A stretch of 46,810 nucleotides of DNA from an uncultured Hyphomicrobiales bacterium. Its GTDB lineage: Bacteria > Pseudomonadota > Alphaproteobacteria > Rhizobiales > Xanthobacteraceae. How positions within the stretch are numbered: position 1 is the first letter of the stretch; each line of letters begins with the position of its first letter. Under the pieces are notes generated by a model that saw nothing but the letters and a program-made list of their open reading frames with translations, did no database searches and was not told the DNA's origin. The position numbers were made by a program, and so were the translations under genes. Location: assembly GCA_903892675.1 (NCBI GenBank), contig CAITJJ010000068.1, forward strand, positions 1 through 46,810. Direction: 5' to 3'. Below, in pieces: positions 42,354 to 46,810 of this stretch.

Positions 42354-43796
42354 TTAGCGGGGCAGGGTCGTCTTGCCCATCAGGAATTTGTCGACCGCGT
42401 GCGCGCACTGGCGACCTTCGCGGATCGCCCACACGACCAGTGACTGGCCGCGGCGCATGTCGCCGGCGGCGAACACCTTCGGTAGCGAGGTGAGATAGGC
42501 GTTGGTGTCGGCTGAGACATTGCCGCGCGGATCGAGCGCGACATTGAGCGACTTCAGCATTCCTTCGTGCAGCGGATGCACGAAACCCATGGCCAGCAGC
42601 ACCAGATCGGCCTCGATATCGAATTCGGTGCCGGGGATCGGTTTGAATTTGTCGTCGAGCCGGGCGCAATGCAGCTTCTTCACCTGGCCGTTATCGCCGG
42701 AAAAGCTCTGCGTGCCGACAGCGAAGTCGCGCTCCACGCCTTCCAGATGGCTCGACGAAGTGCGCAGCTTGAGCGGCCAATCCGGCCAGGTCAGCATCTT
42801 GTTTTCCAGCGCCGGCGGCTGCGGCATGATCTCGAAATTGGCAACCGACGTTGCGCCCTGGCGGATCGAGGTGCCGATGCAGTCCGAGCCGGTGTCGCCG
42901 CCGCCGATGACGACGACCTTTTTGCCGGTGGCGAGGATCGGCTCAAGTGCGCCGAGCGGCTCGTTGCCGACGCGGCGATTCTGCTGCGGCAGGAAATCCA
43001 TGGCGAAATGGATGCCCTTCAGCTCGCGGCCCGGAATCGGCAGGTCGCGCGGCTTCTCGGCGCCGCCCGACAGGATGACCGCGTCGTGTTCGGCTACCAG
43101 TTTGGCGATATCGACATTGACGCCGACATCGGCGTTGTAATGGAACGTGACGCCTTCGCCTTCCATCTGCGCGACGCGGCGGTCGACGTGCACCTTCTCC
43201 ATCTTGAAATCGGGAATGCCATAACGCAAAAGGCCGCCGGCCTTGGCCCAGCGTTCATAGACATGCACCTCGTGGCCGGCGCGCGCCAGTTGCTGCGCAG
43301 CGGCAAGGCCAGCAGGCCCCGAACCGATCACCGCTATCTTCTTGCCGGTCTTGTCCGCCGCGACGTCGGGCTTGAGGCCCTGCGCAATGGCGCGGTCGGC
43401 GATCTCGCATTCGATCGTCTTGATGGTGACCGGGTTGTCGTCGATGTTGAGCGTGCAGGACGCTTCGCACGGCGCCGGGCAGACGCGGCCGGTGAATTCC
43501 GGAAAATTGTTGGTCGAGTGCAGGTTGCGCGCAGCTTCGTCCCAGTTGCCGCGATAGACCAGATCGTTCCAGTCCGGGATCTGGTTGTTGACCGGACAGC
43601 CGGTCGGCACGTTGGAGAGAAGCTGGGTGCCATGGCAATAGGGCACGCCGCAATCCATGCAGCGCGCCGCCTGGTCGCGCACTTCCTTCTCCGGCAGCGG
43701 CAGGACGAACTCATGCCAATGCTTGATACGTTCCTCGACCGGCGCGTATTTGCGGTCGTGGCGGTCGATTTCTAGAAACCCGGTGATCTTGCCCAT
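42354..43796 (-). CDS. gltD: Glutamate synthase (NADPH) small subunit
   Basis: A 480-residue flavoprotein that feeds electrons from NADPH to the large subunit for the synthesis of glutamate from glutamine and 2-oxoglutarate. The N-terminal cysteine-rich region ([25 protein letters not shown]) binds two 4Fe-4S clusters. FAD binding is shown by [12 protein letters not shown] (about 155-166) and pyridine nucleotide binding by [11 protein letters not shown] near 300. The final [16 protein letters not shown] block closes the FAD domain. It starts one base after the gltB stop and is surely co-transcribed with it. The sequence is complete. Confidence 0.97.
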   Translation of the reverse strand: MGKITGFLEIDRHDRKYAPVEERIKHWHEFVLPLPEKEVRDQAARCMDCGVPYCHGTQLLSNVPTGCPVNNQIPDWNDLVYRGNWDEAARNLHSTNNFPEFTGRVCPAPCEASCTLNIDDNPVTIKTIECEIADRAIAQGLKPDVAADKTGKKIAVIGSGPAGLAAAQQLARAGHEVHVYERWAKAGGLLRYGIPDFKMEKVHVDRRVAQMEGEGVTFHYNADVGVNVDIAKLVAEHDAVILSGGAEKPRDLPIPGRELKGIHFAMDFLPQQNRRVGNEPLGALEPILATGKKVVVIGGGDTGSDCIGTSIRQGATSVANFEIMPQPPALENKMLTWPDWPLKLRTSSSHLEGVERDFAVGTQSFSGDNGQVKKLHCARLDDKFKPIPGTEFDIEADLVLLAMGFVHPLHEGMLKSLNVALDPRGNVSADTNAYLTSLPKVFAAGDMRRGQSLVVWAIREGRQCAHAVDKFLMGKTTLPR

Positions 43797-43797
43797 C

Positions 43798-46700
43798 TTA
43801 CTCCGCCGCCTGCATCGTGGCGGCCTTTTCCTTTGCCATCTCAGCGAGCGCGCGGGCGTATTCGACCGGCATCACTTTCTTGAACAGGGGACGATAGCGC
43901 TTCCAGTCGGCGAGAATGGCTTCCGCCCGGCTGGACTTGGTGTAGCGCGCGTGATCGGAAATGAGCTTGCGCAGCCGCGCGGCATCCATGCACGAAAGGT
44001 CAGACATGACGTCGACCATGCCGTGCGATTGAAGATCGTTCTTTTCGTTGTATTCGCTCTCGGCGACGGCCTCTTCCTCGGGCACCGGCTCGAGCGCGAC
44101 CATCGCCATGTTGCAGCGGGTCTCAAAGGTGCCGTCCTCGTCGATGACATAGGCGATGCCGCCCGACATGCCGGCGGCGAAGTTGCGGCCGGTCCGCCCG
44201 AGCACGACGACGACGCCGCCGGTCATGTATTCGCAGCAGTGGTCGCCTGTGCCTTCCACCACGACGGTTGCGCCGGAGTTGCGCACGGCGAAGCGTTCGC
44301 CGGCAACGCCACGGAAATAGCACTCGCCGGCGATGGCGCCGTACATCACGGTGTTGCCGACGATGATCGACTCTTCCGGCACAATGCTGGAATCGGCCGA
44401 TGGACGGATGACGATGCGGCCGCCCGACAGGCCCTTGCCGACATAATCGTTGGCTTCGCCTTCGAGCTCGAAGGTGATGCCCCTGGCCAGCCAAGCGCCG
44501 AAGGCCTGACCGGCGGTACCGTCGAAGCGCACATGGACGGTGCCGTCAGGCAGGCCGGCGTGGCCGTACCGCTTGGCGACCTCGCCGGACAGCATCGCGC
44601 CGCAGCTGCGGTTGGTCGAGTTGATGGCGGTTTGCAGCCGAACCGGCGCGCCGCGGTCGAGCGCCGCCTGCGATTCGGCGATCAACTTGCGGTCGAGAAT
44701 GGCCTCAAGGTGATGATCCTGCTTCTCGCAGTGGAAAATCGGCGTCTTGGCGTCGGCCGCGGGCTTCTGGAACAGCCTGGAGAAATCGAGGCCCTTGGCC
44801 TTCCAGTGCTCTACCAGCTTGCGCCGGTCGAGCATCTGCATCTGGCCGACCATCTCATTGAAAGTGCGGTAGCCGAGCGCGGCCATGATCTCGCGCACTT
44901 CCTCGGCGACGAAGAAGAAATAGTTGATGACGTGCTCGGGCTGGCCTTTGAAGCGCTTGCGCAGCACCGGGTCCTGCGTGGCAATGCCGACCGGGCAGGT
45001 GTTGAGATGGCACTTGCGCATCATGATGCAGCCGGCGGCGATCAGCGGCGCGGTGGCGAAGCCGAACTCGTCGGCCCCTAACAGCGCGCCGACGACGACG
45101 TCGCGGCCGGTGCGGATGCCGCCATCGACCTGCACGGCAATGCGGCTGCGCAGCTTGTTGATGACGAGGGTCTGATGGGTTTCGGCCAGGCCGATTTCCC
45201 AGGGCGAACCGGCATGCTTGAGCGAGGTGAGGGGGGAGGCGCCGGTGCCGCCTTCAAAACCCGAAATGGTAACGTGATCGGCGCGCGCCTTCGATACGCC
45301 GGCGGCGACGGTGCCGACGCCGATTTCGGAGACGAGCTTGACCGAGACGTCGCCGGTCGGGTTGACGTTCTTGAGGTCGAAGATCAGCTGCGCGAGATCC
45401 TCGATCGAATAGATGTCGTGATGCGGCGGCGGCGAAATCAGGCCAACGCCGGGCGTCGAGTAGCGCACCGCGGCGATAGTCTTGTCGACCTTGTGGCCGG
45501 GCAACTGGCCGCCTTCGCCGGGCTTGGCTCCCTGCGCCATCTTGATCTGCATCATGTCTGAATTGACGAGATACTCGGTGGTGACGCCAAAGCGTCCCGA
45601 CGCCACCTGCTTGATGGCCGAGCGCATTGAATCGCCGTTCGGCATCGGCTTGAAGCGATCAGATTCTTCGCCGCCTTCGCCGGTGTTCGACTTGCCGCCA
45701 ATGCGGTTCATCGCAATGGCCAAAGTGGTGTGGGCCTCGCGCGAGATCGAGCCGTAGGACATGGCGCCGGTCGAGAAGCGATGCACGATGTTCTTGGCGG
45801 GCTCGACTTCTTCCAGGGGCAGCGGCTTGCGGCCGGCCTGCTCGGCGGTCTTGATGGTGAACAGGCCGCGAATGGTCAGCAGATGTTCGCTCTGATCGTT
45901 CACGATCTTGGCGAAAGCGCGGTAGTGGTCCTGGGAATTGCCGCGCACGGCGTGCTGCAGCCGCGACACTGTCTCGGCGGTCCAGACATGGTCCTCGCCG
46001 CGCATACGCACGGCATAGTCGCCGCCGACGTCGAGCATCGAGCGATAGATCGGCGCGTCCGAGAAGGCCGAGCGGTGACGCCGCACGGTTTCCTCGGCGA
46101 TTTCCGGCAGGCCGACGCCTTCAATCTGGGTGTGCGTGCCGGTGAAATACTTGGTGATGAAATCCTGCCGCAATCCGACGGCATCGAAGATCTGCGCGCC
46201 GCAATAGGACTGGTAGGTCGAGATGCCCATCTTCGACATAACCTTCAAAAGGCCTTTGTCGATTGACTTGATGTAGCGCTTGACGATTTCGTAGGGCTCG
46301 AGCTTGACCGGCAGCGTGTCCTTCATCGCCACCAGAGTCTCGAAAGCGAGATACGGGTTGATCGCTTCGGCGCCGTAGCCCGCGAGACAGGCGAAGTGAT
46401 GTACTTCGCGCGGCTCGCCGGTTTCCAGCACCAGGCCGACCGCGGTGCGCAGGCCCTTGCGGATCAGATGATGATGCACGGCGGCGCAGGCGAGCAGCAT
46501 CGGGATCGGAATGCGGTCGGCGCCGGCCCTGCGGTCGGACAGGATGATGATGTTGCAGCCGCCGTTGACCTCTTCCTCGGCGCGCACGCACAGCTCGTCG
46601 ATCGCCCAGTCCATGCCGTCGGCGCCATGTTCCGACGGGAACGTGACGTCGAAGGTCAGCGACTTGAAATGGTCGCCGGTCATTTCCGAGATCGAGCGGA

Positions 46701-46810
46701 TTTTTTCCAGGTCCTCATTGGTGAGGATCGGCTGGCGCACTTCGAGGCGCTTGGTGTTCGACATGCCTTCGTGGTCGAGCAGGTTCGGGCGCGGCCCGAT
46801 GATCGACACC
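43798..46810 (-). CDS. gltB: Glutamate synthase large subunit (5' part beyond window)
   Basis: The window contains the last 1003 or so codons of gltB; the frame stays open to the right edge. The full protein is about 1500-1580 residues, so the glutaminase (class II amidotransferase) domain and part of the central domain lie outside. Visible parts are the end of the central domain, the FMN/2-oxoglutarate synthase domain with [12 protein letters not shown], the 3Fe-4S site C-x5-C-x4-C (in [15 protein letters not shown]), and the C-terminal glucosaminidase-like beta-helix with repeated G..V.V.G patterns. The enzyme works with GltD in ammonia assimilation. The stop lies one base before gltD. The start is not in the window. 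Confidence 0.97.
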   Translation of the reverse strand, partial: VSIIGPRPNLLDHEGMSNTKRLEVRQPILTNEDLEKIRSISEMTGDHFKSLTFDVTFPSEHGADGMDWAIDELCVRAEEEVNGGCNIIILSDRRAGADRIPIPMLLACAAVHHHLIRKGLRTAVGLVLETGEPREVHHFACLAGYGAEAINPYLAFETLVAMKDTLPVKLEPYEIVKRYIKSIDKGLLKVMSKMGISTYQSYCGAQIFDAVGLRQDFITKYFTGTHTQIEGVGLPEIAEETVRRHRSAFSDAPIYRSMLDVGGDYAVRMRGEDHVWTAETVSRLQHAVRGNSQDHYRAFAKIVNDQSEHLLTIRGLFTIKTAEQAGRKPLPLEEVEPAKNIVHRFSTGAMSYGSISREAHTTLAIAMNRIGGKSNTGEGGEESDRFKPMPNGDSMRSAIKQVASGRFGVTTEYLVNSDMMQIKMAQGAKPGEGGQLPGHKVDKTIAAVRYSTPGVGLISPPPHHDIYSIEDLAQLIFDLKNVNPTGDVSVKLVSEIGVGTVAAGVSKARADHVTISGFEGGTGASPLTSLKHAGSPWEIGLAETHQTLVINKLRSRIAVQVDGGIRTGRDVVVGALLGADEFGFATAPLIAAGCIMMRKCHLNTCPVGIATQDPVLRKRFKGQPEHVINYFFFVAEEVREIMAALGYRTFNEMVGQMQMLDRRKLVEHWKAKGLDFSRLFQKPAADAKTPIFHCEKQDHHLEAILDRKLIAESQAALDRGAPVRLQTAINSTNRSCGAMLSGEVAKRYGHAGLPDGTVHVRFDGTAGQAFGAWLARGITFELEGEANDYVGKGLSGGRIVIRPSADSSIVPEESIIVGNTVMYGAIAGECYFRGVAGERFAVRNSGATVVVEGTGDHCCEYMTGGVVVVLGRTGRNFAAGMSGGIAYVIDEDGTFETRCNMAMVALEPVPEEEAVAESEYNEKNDLQSHGMVDVMSDLSCMDAARLRKLISDHARYTKSSRAEAILADWKRYRPLFKKVMPVEYARALAEMAKEKAATMQAAE

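Noticed and set aside
43657-45081. 474-residue plus-strand frame opposite gltD/gltB
   Set aside because: Antisense shadow of the conserved glutamate synthase genes; no motif or start signal.

Overview
The window is high-GC chromosomal DNA from an alphaproteobacterium, most likely of the order Hyphomicrobiales (Rhizobiales) and near the Bradyrhizobiaceae/Xanthobacteraceae. Three things support this: two palindromic repeats of types common in Bradyrhizobium-like genomes (6154-6249 and 30514-30562); the arrangement acyl-CoA ligase / Liv-type ABC transporter / PaaK-like ligase; and the overall protein repertoire. The placement is inferred from recognition, not from a search. No rRNA, tRNA, CRISPR array, insertion sequence or prophage was seen.

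Layout, left to right. 1-2.6 kb: an unassigned structured stretch, a small membrane protein, a P1B-type metal ATPase and a strong terminator. 2.6-7.9 kb: a secreted S41 (Ctp-like) protein that lacks the catalytic lysine, an M3 dipeptidyl carboxypeptidase and a gamma-glutamyltransferase-like protein, i.e. a peptide-processing group. 7.9-9.8 kb: a DUF1007 periplasmic protein and a NicO/RcnA-type Ni/Co transporter with a 20-histidine loop. 9.8-13 kb: a nitronate monooxygenase converging on a minus-strand operon of a shortened nucleoside deaminase and a cobalt-type nitrile hydratase (alpha, beta, accessory protein). 13-15 kb: TRAP transporter membrane subunits. 15-22.8 kb: diacylglycerol kinase, an SDR oxidoreductase, a KAP P-loop NTPase of different base composition, an acyl-CoA dehydrogenase, a TRAP-type binding protein without a signal peptide, a Bug-family binding protein and an MFS transporter. 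23-26.6 kb: a fused indolepyruvate:ferredoxin oxidoreductase. 26.8-35.3 kb: acyl-CoA ligase, livG, livH, livM, livK, livF and a PaaK-family protein, a coherent carboxylate uptake and activation operon. 35.3-42.3 kb: ferrochelatase, a beta-barrel outer-membrane protein, galU, an MltB-type lytic transglycosylase and an SGNH-fold (DUF459) protein whose catalytic residues are replaced. 42.3-46.8 kb: gltD and the 3' two-thirds of gltB (glutamate synthase).

How the genes fit together: most of the window is ordinary catabolic and housekeeping gene content. The best-linked functional groups are (i) metal handling plus a metal-dependent nitrile hydratase within 5 kb of each other, (ii) CoA-ligase-coupled Liv transport of an unknown carboxylic acid, next to arylpyruvate oxidation, and (iii) ammonia assimilation by glutamate synthase.

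No clear new multi-gene system stands out. The most interesting items are single-gene oddities: a probable pseudo-S41 peptidase, a probable pseudo-SGNH protein with a lysine-rich insert, a deaminase with an internal deletion, a TRAP receptor lacking an export signal, a PaaK homologue with a degenerate P-loop, a His-tailed nitrile hydratase, and an isolated KAP NTPase.
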